Assembly (NCBI GenBank): GCA_963783095.1
Contig: CAWAMR010000002.1
Location: 434,001 to 498,000 of the forward strand
Direction of reading: 5' to 3'
From: CAWAMR01 sp963783095
Lineage (GTDB): Bacteria > Planctomycetota > Planctomycetia > Gemmatales > Gemmataceae
DNA: 64,000 nucleotides
Shown here piece after piece: positions 1-7,857 of this stretch. The notes under the pieces are model-generated. The model was given only the letters and a program-made list of their open reading frames with translations. It had not been told where the DNA came from and made no database searches. Position 1 is the stretch's first letter. The number at the start of each line of letters is the position of its first letter. A program made the translations under genes and the position numbers.

Positions 1-551
1 ATCCTGGTGCGGAAGCAATGACCCTCAAGCTTCTGTTCGACCCGGAGACGGGCCGAGTGCTCGGCGCGCAAGCCGTGGGAGGGGCCGGTGTGGACAAACG
101 AATCGACGTTTTAGCGGTGGCAATCCAGGCGCGAATGACTGTATACGATTTGGAAGAAATGGAACTGGCCTATGCTCCGCAATATGGATCTGCCAAGGAT
201 CCGATCAATATGGCCGGCTTTGTGGCGAGCGGGTTGCTGCGCGGAGAACATCCCCAGATCGATGTCGAGGAAATACTGGGAGTTTCTCTTGCGGAGCAAC
301 CGTTTCTATTGGACGTGCGGACGCCTCAAGAGTTTGCTGCCGGCCACATCCCCAGGGCTGTGAACATCCCGGTCGATGATCTTCGATCCCGGCTCGCCGA
401 GTTGCCCCGCGACCGGAAAATTGCGGCTTATTGCCAGGTCGGGCAGCGAGGTTATCTGGCTACCAGAATACTTCGGCAAAACGGTTTCTCGGCGTCGAAT
501 ATCGGCGGAGGCTTCAAGACCTATCAGCTCTTTCAATCAACTCCTCGATGA
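1..551 (+). CDS. CoA-disulfide reductase/NADH oxidase-type flavoprotein, C-terminal part with fused rhodanese domain (5' truncated)
   Basis: The reading frame is open from the window edge (first full codon at 3), so the FAD/NAD-binding part lies upstream of the window. The first ~90 residues match the dimerisation domain of CoA-disulfide reductases (motifs GRVLGAQAVGG and AYAPQYGSAKDPIN). Residues ~90-180 are a rhodanese domain (LDVRTPQEFAAGHIP) whose active-site loop reads CQVGQRG, so the catalytic Cys is present. This is the CoADR-RHD architecture, a pyridine nucleotide-dependent reductase of CoA or polysulfide disulfides with an attached sulfurtransferase; this family assignment is established knowledge, and the exact substrate is not visible. 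It converges on deoC with 43 bases between the stops. The rhodanese tail resembles the one on the MoeB-like protein at 9909-11096. Confidence 0.85.
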   Translation, partial: PGAEAMTLKLLFDPETGRVLGAQAVGGAGVDKRIDVLAVAIQARMTVYDLEEMELAYAPQYGSAKDPINMAGFVASGLLRGEHPQIDVEEILGVSLAEQPFLLDVRTPQEFAAGHIPRAVNIPVDDLRSRLAELPRDRKIAAYCQVGQRGYLATRILRQNGFSASNIGGGFKTYQLFQSTPR

Positions 552-594
552 AGCTCTGCGCCTGGATCGCGATCGACTGGTGCCAACAGAGTCT

Positions 595-1320
595 TCAATA
601 GCCGCTGGTCGGAACGGTGACGGCATATTCAATGGCCGGCAGTTTTAGCCGACGCCGGCACTCATCGAGCATATCCCTGGTTCGGCTCGCACCACAGCGC
701 GTGACGCCCAATTCTCGAACTGCGAGGAGACCATCGAGGTCGCGGACGCCACCCGCGGCTTTGACCTGGACGTTGGGAGCTGAGTGCTTGCGCATCAGTT
801 TCAAGTCGTCGTGTGTGGCACCGCCGGAGCCGTAACCGGTGGAGGTCTTCACCCAGTCGGCCTTCAGATCGGAGCAAATGCGGCAAAGTTCGATCTTCTG
901 TTCGTCTTTGAGATAGCAATTCTCGAAAATCACTTTCACCTTCTGGCCTGCTGCATGCGCCAGGTCGATCACAGCGCGGATGTCGGCGCGGACATAATCC
1001 CAATTGCCGCTGAGCACCTGGCTAATGTTGAGTACCATGTCGAGTTCCTGGCAGCCGTCAGCGAGCGCCTGCTCGGCCTCTGCCCGTTTGACGGCGGTGG
1101 TATGGCCGCCGTGCGGAAACCCGATGGTGGTGCTCGCCTTGACCGTACTGCCGCGCAATAATTCAGCGCAACGCTTCAAAGCGAACGGCATGATGCAGAC
1201 GCTGGCGACATCGTAGGCCAATGCGAGCCGACAACCGGCTTCGAGGTCTGCAGCCGTGAGCGTCGGGTTGAGCAGCGAATGGTCGATCATTTTGGCAATG
1301 TCGGGATAGGTGTAGGTCAT
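595..1320 (-). CDS. deoC: Deoxyribose-phosphate aldolase
   Basis: Class I aldolase of nucleoside catabolism: 2-deoxyribose 5-phosphate to acetaldehyde plus glyceraldehyde 3-phosphate, cytosolic. From the ATG at 1320 the product is 241 aa, normal for the family. The Schiff-base lysine is K158 in VKTSTGYGSGGAT. The second conserved lysine is K187 in VKAAGGVRD, and D94 lies in ELDMVLN. A longer reading from an ATG at 1353 adds 11 residues that start inside a repeat element, so I prefer 1320. Neither start has a convincing Shine-Dalgarno. The gene stands alone between a convergent neighbour and a MITE-like element that abuts its 5' side. Confidence 0.95.
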   Translation of the reverse strand: MTYTYPDIAKMIDHSLLNPTLTAADLEAGCRLALAYDVASVCIMPFALKRCAELLRGSTVKASTTIGFPHGGHTTAVKRAEAEQALADGCQELDMVLNISQVLSGNWDYVRADIRAVIDLAHAAGQKVKVIFENCYLKDEQKIELCRICSDLKADWVKTSTGYGSGGATHDDLKLMRKHSAPNVQVKAAGGVRDLDGLLAVRELGVTRCGASRTRDMLDECRRRLKLPAIEYAVTVPTSGY

Positions 1321-1334
1321 AGTGGGTGTGCCGC

Positions 1335-1550
1335 TAAGTGGTACTTTTCGCAAACAACTGTAGGGTTAAGGCGACCGGCGAGCGTCGCGGTGTAAGCGAC
1401 GTGCCTGGTAGCTGCCGGTGCGCTCATTCTCTTTCAATACGTTCGACGGGGAAAAAAGCGAGCGTGTCGGCACTGGTTGCCACGTCGCGCTTACGCCGCG
1501 ACGCTCGCCTAATTCGCAAACCTACACTTAATTGTGAAATGGACCACTAA
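1335..1550. mobile_element. MITE-like element with IS630-type ends
   Basis: The left end reads TAAGTGGTACTTTTC and the right end, reversed, reads TTAGTGGTCCATTTCAC. These match the terminal repeat of the IS630 element at 16265-17556 (AGTGGTCCGTTTCAC), including the geometry TA then AGTGG at the left and CCAC then TA at the right. The interior is a palindrome with a loop of about 60 bases; its arms read GGCGAGCGTCGCGG on one side and its complement on the other. No ORF. It is probably a non-autonomous derivative moved by an IS630 transposase. Confidence 0.6.
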
Positions 1551-1690
1551 ACGGGTATTACGTGGGCCCTCTTGGCTCTCAGCATCGCAGCAAAGGTAAG
1601 CCGTGACCATTATTTGTCCTTTCGCTCTCGTTCGGACTACAGCGATTCGGCAACCATCGCTTCCACGACTCTGTAAGCAAAGTGCCTTGT

Positions 1691-1886
1691 CAAAGCTTAA
1701 TTTTGGGGTTGGTATTTCGGAACTCGCTTAAAACGCCGGACAATTCGCCACCGTAGCCGCGTTCGCCCAGAACGCGGGCAACCTCGCCGGGCAATCACCT
1801 GAATGCGACCCTTCAAGCCCCCGCGTTCTGCGCGAACGCGGCTACCCCGCACATTTCGCGCTTGCCAACCCCAATTCTTAGCCTTG
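1691..1886. repeat. Imperfect long inverted repeat
   Basis: Arms beginning AAAGCTTAATTTTGGGGTTGG and ending CCAACCCCAATTCTTAGCCTT are reverse complements with a few mismatches. A second inner palindrome is built on TAGCCGCGTTCGCCCAGAACGCGG and its complement. The isomerase stop codon (1878-1880) lies inside the right arm. The rest of the 1551-1877 interval holds no gene that I can support. Confidence 0.6.
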
Positions 1887-2826
1887 ACAGGGGGGCACCC
1901 TGCCGTCTTCACGCGAGACATAATTTCGCAGAAAGTCGTGGGATTGCCGCAGCGCCATGAGCCGGGTGGTCAGCGACGATTCATAGGCGCGATCTTCCAC
2001 TTCGACACAGACCGGACCCGTATACCCGCAGTCTCCCAGTACCCGAAAAGAATCGTCCCCAATTGACATCGCCCAGTCCGGGGAGTTTGGGACAGTGGTA
2101 TTCGACCGGGTTCGCCATAATACCCACGTCGTCGAGGCGATCGCGGTCGATGCGCACGTCTTTCGCATGGATGTGAAAGAGTCGATCGCGAAATTCTTTC
2201 AGCGGTTTCACGAAGTCCATTTGCTGCCAGATCATGTGTGACGGATCGTAATTCAATCCAAACGACGAGCTGGGAATATCGGCAAACATCCGTCGCCAGA
2301 TTGCCGGACTGACGGCAAGGTTTTTTCCACCGGGCCATTCATCCTTCGTGAACAGCATCGGGCAGTTTTCAATGCCGATCCTCACGCCCAGGCTCTCGGC
2401 GAACGCGACCAGAGGTTTCCACGTGTTCAGAAACCCCGGCCAGTTGGCATCGACGGACTTCGACCAATCCCTTCCGACAAAGGTATTGACCTGAGGAACT
2501 CCAAGCAATTTCGCCGCCTGGATCACCAGCCTGAGATGATTGACCGCTGTCGTGGCTTCGGTCGAATCGGGCGACAAAGGGTTCGGATAGTAACCCAGGC
2601 CGCTGATCGCGATGCCATGCTGTTGACAGAGGTTTCGGGTCCGTTCTGCCGATTCATCATTGAAGTTGGTGACGTCCAGATGCGTCACTCCCGCGTAGCG
2701 CCGGTCGGCCTTGCCCGGCGGCCAGCACATCAGTTCAACACAATCGTAGTGAAGCCGGGCAGCGTGCGCCAGCACCGCATCCAGGGAGAGGTCCGGAAGA
2801 ATCGCGCTGACAAATCCAAGTTTCAT
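1878..2826 (-). CDS. Sugar phosphate isomerase/epimerase-like TIM-barrel protein, frameshifted near 2051
   Basis: Xylose isomerase-like TIM-barrel family, common in planctomycete sugar metabolism; the substrate cannot be read from sequence. From ATG 2826 the frame runs through metal-ligand-type motifs (GIENCPM, NYDPSHM, FHIHAKDV) to GDVNWGRFFS. It then leaves the conserved frame, and the true C-terminus (LGDCGYTGPVCVEVEDRAYE) continues one base out of register. The slip is at a TTTT run around 2048-2053. Removing one T restores a continuous ~315-residue protein ending at 1878. It is 8 bases downstream of the aspartic protease gene and likely co-transcribed with it and the glycosyltransferase. 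Confidence 0.8.
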
Positions 2827-2834
2827 ACGTTTCT

Positions 2835-3266
2835 TTACACCTCGATCATGTGCTCGCCGCCGTGCTCCGGGTTGCCGATCAGTTGTTGATTCTTTAGGTC
2901 GACCACCCAGTCCATCAATTCAAGCGGTACCTGACCGATCACCACCGAAAACTCGTCCGGGATCTCGGTCACGTCGCTGATGCAGTCACGCCCTTGCACG
3001 CTCAGCCGGACGGCCCGGTAGACCTGGAGAGGGATCGAACCGGCAATAGTGCGGGCTGGGCGGACACGCAACGGCTCAAGTCCAAGCGCTGCGATCAGCC
3101 GGGTCGGCATCAGCAGCCCGGTTGCCCCGGTGTCGATAAGGGCATCACGGACCTCGATCCGGCGTACCTGATCCTCCGGCAGCAGGCCCTTGCGGACGGC
3201 AAACCGATCATCCAGGTTCTCCACGGTTGCCGAGACCAGCACTTTGCCCATCGTTGCAGTCTCCAT
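2835..3266 (-). CDS. Retroviral-type (clan AA) aspartic protease-like protein
   Basis: A 143-residue single-lobe aspartic protease fold. The catalytic motif DTGAT is present at about residue 48, preceded by a hydrophobic strand, with a second hydrophobic motif (SVVIGQVPLELM) near the C-terminus as in homodimeric bacterial clan AA peptidases. No signal peptide, so cytoplasmic. GGAGG sits 7 bases before the ATG and fixes the start. It lies between a GT4 gene (32 bases upstream) and the isomerase (8 bases downstream) on the same strand. The natural substrate is unknown. Confidence 0.7.
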   Translation of the reverse strand: METATMGKVLVSATVENLDDRFAVRKGLLPEDQVRRIEVRDALIDTGATGLLMPTRLIAALGLEPLRVRPARTIAGSIPLQVYRAVRLSVQGRDCISDVTEIPDEFSVVIGQVPLELMDWVVDLKNQQLIGNPEHGGEHMIEV

Positions 3267-3298
3267 CGCTATCCTCCACCATCATCAACTCTACGGGT

Positions 3299-4456
3299 TT
3301 ACGCCGCTGCCCGAGATGTTGTATGTGCTTTTCCTCGAACAACATCCTCCACGAATCCGAATAGCTCACGCTCATAACGCTGTTGGTCGAATTTCAGCGC
3401 CTGACGGCGAATGGCTCCTGGATGAAACGCTTCTTGATGTTTCTCAAATTCCTCCATCGCATCGATTAACGCCGGCGAATTCTGCTCCTCGAAAAACACC
3501 GAGGTCGGCTGCGCGGTTCTTCCGAACGGTAATTGCGTTTCGGTTGCCCCGCCTCTGGCAAACGCGATGACGGGTGTTCCGCAGGCGTTTGCTTCCACCG
3601 GAACAATGCCGAAATCCTCTTCACCCGGAAACAGGAGTGCCCGGCAGCGCCGATAATAATCCCGGATTGCCTCATCGTGTTGCCAGCCTATAAATGTGAC
3701 ATCGGGTCCGGCCAGTGCCTTGAGTCTCTTCGATTCCTGACCCTTACCGATGATGACTAACTTGCGACGCAGTTGCCGGCAGGCCTCGATCGCCAGGTCA
3801 ACCCTCTTATAAGGAGCAAACGCCGACACGACGAGGTAGAAATCTTCGCGTGGAATCCCGGCCGGGGTGTAGAAGTTGGTATCGGCGGGCGGGAAAATCA
3901 CGGTACTCGATCGGCCGTAACAATCGGAAATGCGCTGCTGAATCGTTCGACTAATTGCGATAAAATGAGTAACGCGGTCGGCAGTACGGCGATCCCATTC
4001 CCGCATCGACGAGAGGATACGGTCGATCAATGCCGATTTCAACCGGCCCAGCCGGCCGTCGCCGAAGTACGCTTCGCGCAGGTGCCAGGCATAGCGCATC
4101 GGCGTAAAGCAGTAACAGAGGTGCGGAACGCCCGGAGGAGCCTGGGCGGACTTGGCGATCGCGTGACTCATGCTGATGACGACATCGGACTGGGGTAACT
4201 TCCAGCGCGCGGCCAGGGGCATAAGGGGCAAAAGGTAACGATAGTAGCGATGCACGCCCGGCAGGTATTGCAGGAAACTGGTGTGCGGGCGAAGGCGCTC
4301 AATATCTGAAGAGACGCTACCTTTCCTGTGCAGCAGGGTATACAATTTGGCATCGGGCCAGCGCCGGCAGAGAGATTCGAGGCATTTCTCGCCCCCGCGC
4401 ATCCCGGTCAGCCAATCGTGTACCAGGGTTACTTTGGGTTGATAATCCGCATCCAT
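3299..4456 (-). CDS. Glycosyltransferase family 4 (WbaZ-like)
   Basis: 385 residues with the GT-B two-lobe pattern. The N-terminal acceptor domain contains KVTLVHDWLTGMRGGEK and LCYCFTPMRYAW, typical of mannosyl/rhamnosyl transferases of polysaccharide and O-antigen assembly. The C-terminal GT4 donor domain begins near VSAFAPYKRVDLAIEA and carries the E-x7-E nucleotide-sugar motif in EEDFGIVPVEA. Soluble, probably peripheral at the inner membrane. It is the first gene of a minus-strand cluster reaching to 1878. Donor and acceptor sugars are not determinable here. Confidence 0.85.
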   Translation of the reverse strand: MDADYQPKVTLVHDWLTGMRGGEKCLESLCRRWPDAKLYTLLHRKGSVSSDIERLRPHTSFLQYLPGVHRYYRYLLPLMPLAARWKLPQSDVVISMSHAIAKSAQAPPGVPHLCYCFTPMRYAWHLREAYFGDGRLGRLKSALIDRILSSMREWDRRTADRVTHFIAISRTIQQRISDCYGRSSTVIFPPADTNFYTPAGIPREDFYLVVSAFAPYKRVDLAIEACRQLRRKLVIIGKGQESKRLKALAGPDVTFIGWQHDEAIRDYYRRCRALLFPGEEDFGIVPVEANACGTPVIAFARGGATETQLPFGRTAQPTSVFFEEQNSPALIDAMEEFEKHQEAFHPGAIRRQALKFDQQRYERELFGFVEDVVRGKAHTTSRAAA

Positions 4457-4581
4457 GCACTAAGCTCCGATCAGGAAGAATATATTCTACCCGATCTAAA
4501 ATAATGGTGAAAGCCGAAGACGGATGTGGGATTATAACAGTGGGTAGGCAAAAGCTTGCGAGAATCACCGATTTCGGCGAT

Positions 4582-4610
4582 TTGGCAAGTTGCATGCCTT
4601 GGGGTATACT
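4582..4610 (+). promoter_or_regulatory. Sigma-70-like promoter upstream of the PP2C phosphatase gene
   Basis: TTGGCA at 4582-4587 and TATACT at 4605-4610 are separated by 17 bases, close to the housekeeping consensus. It would give a leader of about 110 bases before the ATG at 4729, which has an AGAGGA ribosome-binding site. Confidence 0.5.
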
Positions 4611-4728
4611 TGTATTGTGAAAGAAATAAGTACTTGATGAACCTATCGGCCAGCCCGGACCTTCAATTCCATTGAGCCACTTCGCTCCACGGCGTTCCGG
4701 ACTTTTGCAAGGTTAGAAAGAGGATCGT

Positions 4729-5481
4729 ATGGCGTTGTCACTGAACATCGGCAAGTGCACGCTGATCGGAAATTACCGCGAAAACAACGAAGACTCCATC
4801 GAAGTCAAATTGTTTCCCGATCTGACCGTCTGCGTGGTCGCCGATGGAATGGGCGGACAGGCCGCCGGCGAAATCGCCAGCAAACATGCCATCGAGATCA
4901 TTCCCCGCGAATTGCGGAAATACCTGACTCCTACTGTCAATGTCGAAGGTGCCAAACAGTTTATTCGCAAGGCAATCGTACAAGCGAACGAACAGATTAT
5001 GCAAATGGGCGCGATCGATAAAGATATGAAGAACATGGGTACGACGGTGGTCGTGGCCGTGTGGCGCAAGAGCGGTGAGATGTATGTCACTGGCGTGGGC
5101 GATAGCCGGACTTATTTGATTCGCAACAAGAAGATCGTTCAACTCACGGTCGATCATTCCCTGGCACAGGCCCTGGTTGAGGCGAAAACCATTTCCGCGG
5201 CGGAAGCCAAAGAACATAAATTCCGGAACGTGCTCTGGAAATATCTTGGGAGCAAAGAAGTCGGTGAAGGTCCGGATGTGCCGGTTTTGCCGATTCAGCC
5301 GGGCGATCGCTTTCTTCTGTGCACCGATGGGCTTCATGGCGTCGTTACCGACGACAGGCTCCTGCAATTCATTATTTCTCAAACAGATGTTCAGGCGTGT
5401 GCCGATGGTTTGGGTCAATTGGCGCTGGATTCCGGATCGCGGGATAACGTCTCCTGCGTTGTGATCGAGGTTCAAGGATAA
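4729..5481 (+). CDS. PP2C-family serine/threonine protein phosphatase
   Basis: 250 residues covering a complete bacterial Stp1-type PP2C domain without transmembrane segments. Conserved metal-binding motifs are visible in order: ENNEDSIE near the N-terminus, VVADGMGGQAAGE, GTTVVVAVW, VGDSRTYLIR, LLCTDGLHGVV, and SRDNVSCVVIE at the end. It should dephosphorylate Ser/Thr-phosphoproteins and counter Hanks-type kinases, which planctomycetes have in number; no kinase gene lies in this window. The start is supported by AGAGGA 8 bases upstream and by the promoter at 4582. It converges on tadA. Confidence 0.92.
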   Translation: MALSLNIGKCTLIGNYRENNEDSIEVKLFPDLTVCVVADGMGGQAAGEIASKHAIEIIPRELRKYLTPTVNVEGAKQFIRKAIVQANEQIMQMGAIDKDMKNMGTTVVVAVWRKSGEMYVTGVGDSRTYLIRNKKIVQLTVDHSLAQALVEAKTISAAEAKEHKFRNVLWKYLGSKEVGEGPDVPVLPIQPGDRFLLCTDGLHGVVTDDRLLQFIISQTDVQACADGLGQLALDSGSRDNVSCVVIEVQG

Positions 5482-5493
5482 CTCAGAAGCACG

Positions 5494-6003
5494 TTACTTT
5501 TTCCCAAGTCGTCGTTTCGCTTCGAAAAAATCGCTGAGAATCGTGGCGCATTGCTGTGCCAAAACTCCGCCGAGAACCTGACAGCGATGATTCAGGCGGG
5601 CATCCTGGGTGATCTGGAAGAGAGTGTGACAGGCACCGGCCTTTGGGTCGGTGGTCCCGTAAACGACCGTTGGAATCCGAGCCTGCACGATGGCTCCCGC
5701 ACACATCGGACACGGTTCGAGCGTCACATAAAGTATCGTTTCCTCCAACCGCCAGGATTTCAGGAATTGTGCAGCCTGCGTGATGGCGATCATCTCGGCG
5801 TGGGCGGTGGGATCCTGAAGCAATTCGCGCTGATTGTGGGCGCGAGCGATGACGCCGTGCTGAAGGGAAACGATGACGGCACCCACGGGGACTTCATCCG
5901 CGTCAAATGCCGTGGCGGCTTCCTCGAGCGCCAACTCCATGTGATAAATATGAAGAGGATGTCGAGGATCGGTCAGGGTCAGATCGAAGGGATTGATGTT
6001 CAC
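5494..6003 (-). CDS. tadA: tRNA-specific adenosine deaminase
   Basis: Zinc-dependent deaminase that converts A34 to inosine in tRNA-Arg(ACG). The catalytic motifs are present: HAEMIAI with the zinc-ligand His and the proton-shuttling Glu, and PCPMCAGAI with the two Cys ligands. 169 aa from a GTG at 6003. An internal ATG at 5940 would leave only 16 residues before the EVPVGA strand, shorter than characterised homologues, so the GTG start is preferred. It is 12 bases from the convergent phosphatase gene. Confidence 0.88.
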   Translation of the reverse strand: MNINPFDLTLTDPRHPLHIYHMELALEEAATAFDADEVPVGAVIVSLQHGVIARAHNQRELLQDPTAHAEMIAITQAAQFLKSWRLEETILYVTLEPCPMCAGAIVQARIPTVVYGTTDPKAGACHTLFQITQDARLNHRCQVLGGVLAQQCATILSDFFEAKRRLGKK

Positions 6004-6022
6004 GGGACGTCAGAACTTTCAG

Positions 6023-6757
6023 CTAATCCGTTATTCGAAGCGATGGCAATTGTATTATTTCAGATGATCCCCATCTCGCCCAGAGTTGTTCAAAGCGCTG
6101 CTGGAAGGGAATCACCAGGTCGGCATCCGCAGTAATAATGACATTCTCCTCATTCTCTTTGGTCGCGCAGCGGGTCCAGTTGAAACTACCTGTCAGGAGC
6201 CTGCTCGCGTCGAAGATCGCGAATTTGTGGTGCATGTGAGCGGGTGAATCATCGATCGCACAGGGAATGCCTTCCTGTCTGAAGCGTTCGATATCGGAAC
6301 CTTTATCCTGGGATTTCTCATCGTCGGTGATGATGCGGATTTTTACACCGCGACGATGCGCTGCGACGATTGCCTCGGCAATGCGATCATCGGTGATGGT
6401 GAAGACGCAAACCTCGACCTGTTTTCGAGCCTCCTGAAATTGGCGAATCACGGCATTGACGCAATCGGAACCGGGACTGAAAAACGCCTGCGCCTCGCCG
6501 ACCCTGGGCCTTGCTCGAAATGACGGTTTCAGCGTCAATTTGATGATGTCCTCCAACCATTCGATGAGTTGCTTCGCTTCGAGATCCACGATAGCAGCGC
6601 GGGCAAGGGCGCAGGCGCGATGTCGGACAAAACCAAGTGCCTGTTCATCCACGGCGACATCGGTCAACCACTGAAGGAACGCCGTCTTTTCGCCGGGACT
6701 GACTTTATGGTCCGCGATCGTCTGGAGCAACATCGGGTCAACGTCGGCGGGATTCAT
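6023..6757 (-). CDS. Phospholipase D-like (single HKD) protein
   Basis: The C-terminal ~150 residues form one PLD domain: HHKFAIFDASRLLTGSFNWT contains the H-x-K-x4-D-like motif followed by the GSFNWT strand. An N-terminal helical region (~residues 1-80) is not recognised. A single HKD copy suggests a homodimeric phosphodiesterase of the bacterial nuclease/cardiolipin-hydrolase type. The open frame extends upstream to an ATG at 6850, but those 31 extra residues are encoded by a repeat element that also precedes moeB. I therefore take the ATG at 6757 as the start. Function in the cell is unknown. Confidence 0.75.
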   Translation of the reverse strand: MNPADVDPMLLQTIADHKVSPGEKTAFLQWLTDVAVDEQALGFVRHRACALARAAIVDLEAKQLIEWLEDIIKLTLKPSFRARPRVGEAQAFFSPGSDCVNAVIRQFQEARKQVEVCVFTITDDRIAEAIVAAHRRGVKIRIITDDEKSQDKGSDIERFRQEGIPCAIDDSPAHMHHKFAIFDASRLLTGSFNWTRCATKENEENVIITADADLVIPFQQRFEQLWARWGSSEIIQLPSLRITD

Positions 6758-6814
6758 GCAGCGATCCAGGGGCAAACGAGTGTAGTAGATTTTGCGATTA
6801 TACTGCGAACTGCC

Positions 6815-7012
6815 GGAAATGATACAATTCGCAACGAGTACGACCATCATCGTTTGCCGCTCCGCGGCGAACGTCTTGGTCTTGCCGCTCCGCGGCCAAA
6901 CTCGCCTCGATCAAAAGACTATCATTTAGATGCAAAGGCTTCTCATGGTGGTAGCTTAACACCGCGGAGCGGCAAGAAAAGACGTTCGCCGCAGAGCGGC
7001 AAACGATGAGAA
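6815..7012. mobile_element. Palindromic MITE-like element, copy 1 of 3
   Basis: The left end (GGAAATGATACAATTCGC) matches the left ends of the copies at 11120 and 62385. The internal arms are CGTTTGCCGCTCCGCGGCGAACGT and, at the other side, ACGTTCGCCGCAGAGCGGCAAACG in reverse. The right end is degenerate. Reading outward on the minus strand, an ATG in the arm starts an open frame that runs in frame into the PLD-like gene. Confidence 0.7.
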
Positions 7013-7053
7013 TCGCTACAAAGACGGTTCACTGATTCGCGGAGGAGCAACAT

Positions 7054-7857
7054 ATGAACAAACGACTGGTCGCGCTCATCATTTGGCTTTTGAGCTGTTC
7101 ATTCTCCTGGGCAAAACTGGAGATTACCAGGATCGAGGCAGCACACGGATTTTTCGGTCCTCCGCGTGAGTCACTCGACGTCTGCCCGCTCGATGAAATG
7201 CTGTTACGCTACCATGTAACGGGTGTAAAGGTCGATGACGAAGGGAAGGCCGATATCGAAACGAGCATCCATTTGAAGGAGCCTGGCGGCAAAGTCGTGC
7301 TCGAGCGCAAGACGCCGGTTCAGCGGCAACTTTCTCTCGGCGGCAATACGTTCTCATCTTTTGTCTCGTTCCATCTCCCCGATAAAGCTCCTTTGGGGGA
7401 ATATACGCTGTCGGTGCAAATCCGCGATCGGCTCGCGTCGGAGACGGCCTCCTTTGAGCGCAAGATCACTTGCAAAGCAGCTTCGTTTCAGATTCTGACG
7501 CCCCGGTTCTTCCGGGATGCCAAGAGCGAAGTGGCCGCTCCGGTCGGCGGCGTCGTGGGCGAACCCTTGTATTATCGGCTCAAGCTGGTCGGTTTCGACA
7601 CCACGCAGAAAAAGGTCAGAACCCAGCTGACGATGCACATTCTGGATTTAGAGGGGAAAGAGACCTTGCCGAAGCCGGCGCTGACAAAAGCCTATCTCGA
7701 CAAACCCGAAGATGTCGGCAAGGCGATACAGGTCAACTTCAACGGACTGATTACTCTGAACCGCGCTGGGGATTACAAACTGAAAATCGTGGTCGAAGAC
7801 TCCATCGGCAAGCACCAGGCCGTATTTGAGGCACCGTTGAAGGTTACTGCTCCGTGA
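7054..7857 (+). CDS. Secreted protein of unknown function with Ig-like beta-sandwich repeats
   Basis: 267 residues. A signal peptide is clear: MNKR, a hydrophobic core and a cleavage site after SFSWA. The remainder appears to be two beta-rich modules of about 120 residues, each ending in an immunoglobulin-like strand (GEYTLSVQIRDRL; GDYKLKIVVEDSI). No enzyme motif is visible. GGAGGAG lies a few bases before the ATG. The 3' end overlaps the convergent membrane-protein gene by 14 bases. Paralogous planctomycete exported proteins of this kind have no assigned role; a structural or binding function is only inference. Confidence 0.7.
   Translation: MNKRLVALIIWLLSCSFSWAKLEITRIEAAHGFFGPPRESLDVCPLDEMLLRYHVTGVKVDDEGKADIETSIHLKEPGGKVVLERKTPVQRQLSLGGNTFSSFVSFHLPDKAPLGEYTLSVQIRDRLASETASFERKITCKAASFQILTPRFFRDAKSEVAAPVGGVVGEPLYYRLKLVGFDTTQKKVRTQLTMHILDLEGKETLPKPALTKAYLDKPEDVGKAIQVNFNGLITLNRAGDYKLKIVVEDSIGKHQAVFEAPLKVTAP

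Noticed and set aside
4738..5475. 245-codon antisense ORF opposite the PP2C gene
   Set aside because: It is a mirror of a strongly conserved gene; its translation has no motifs and no ribosome-binding site.
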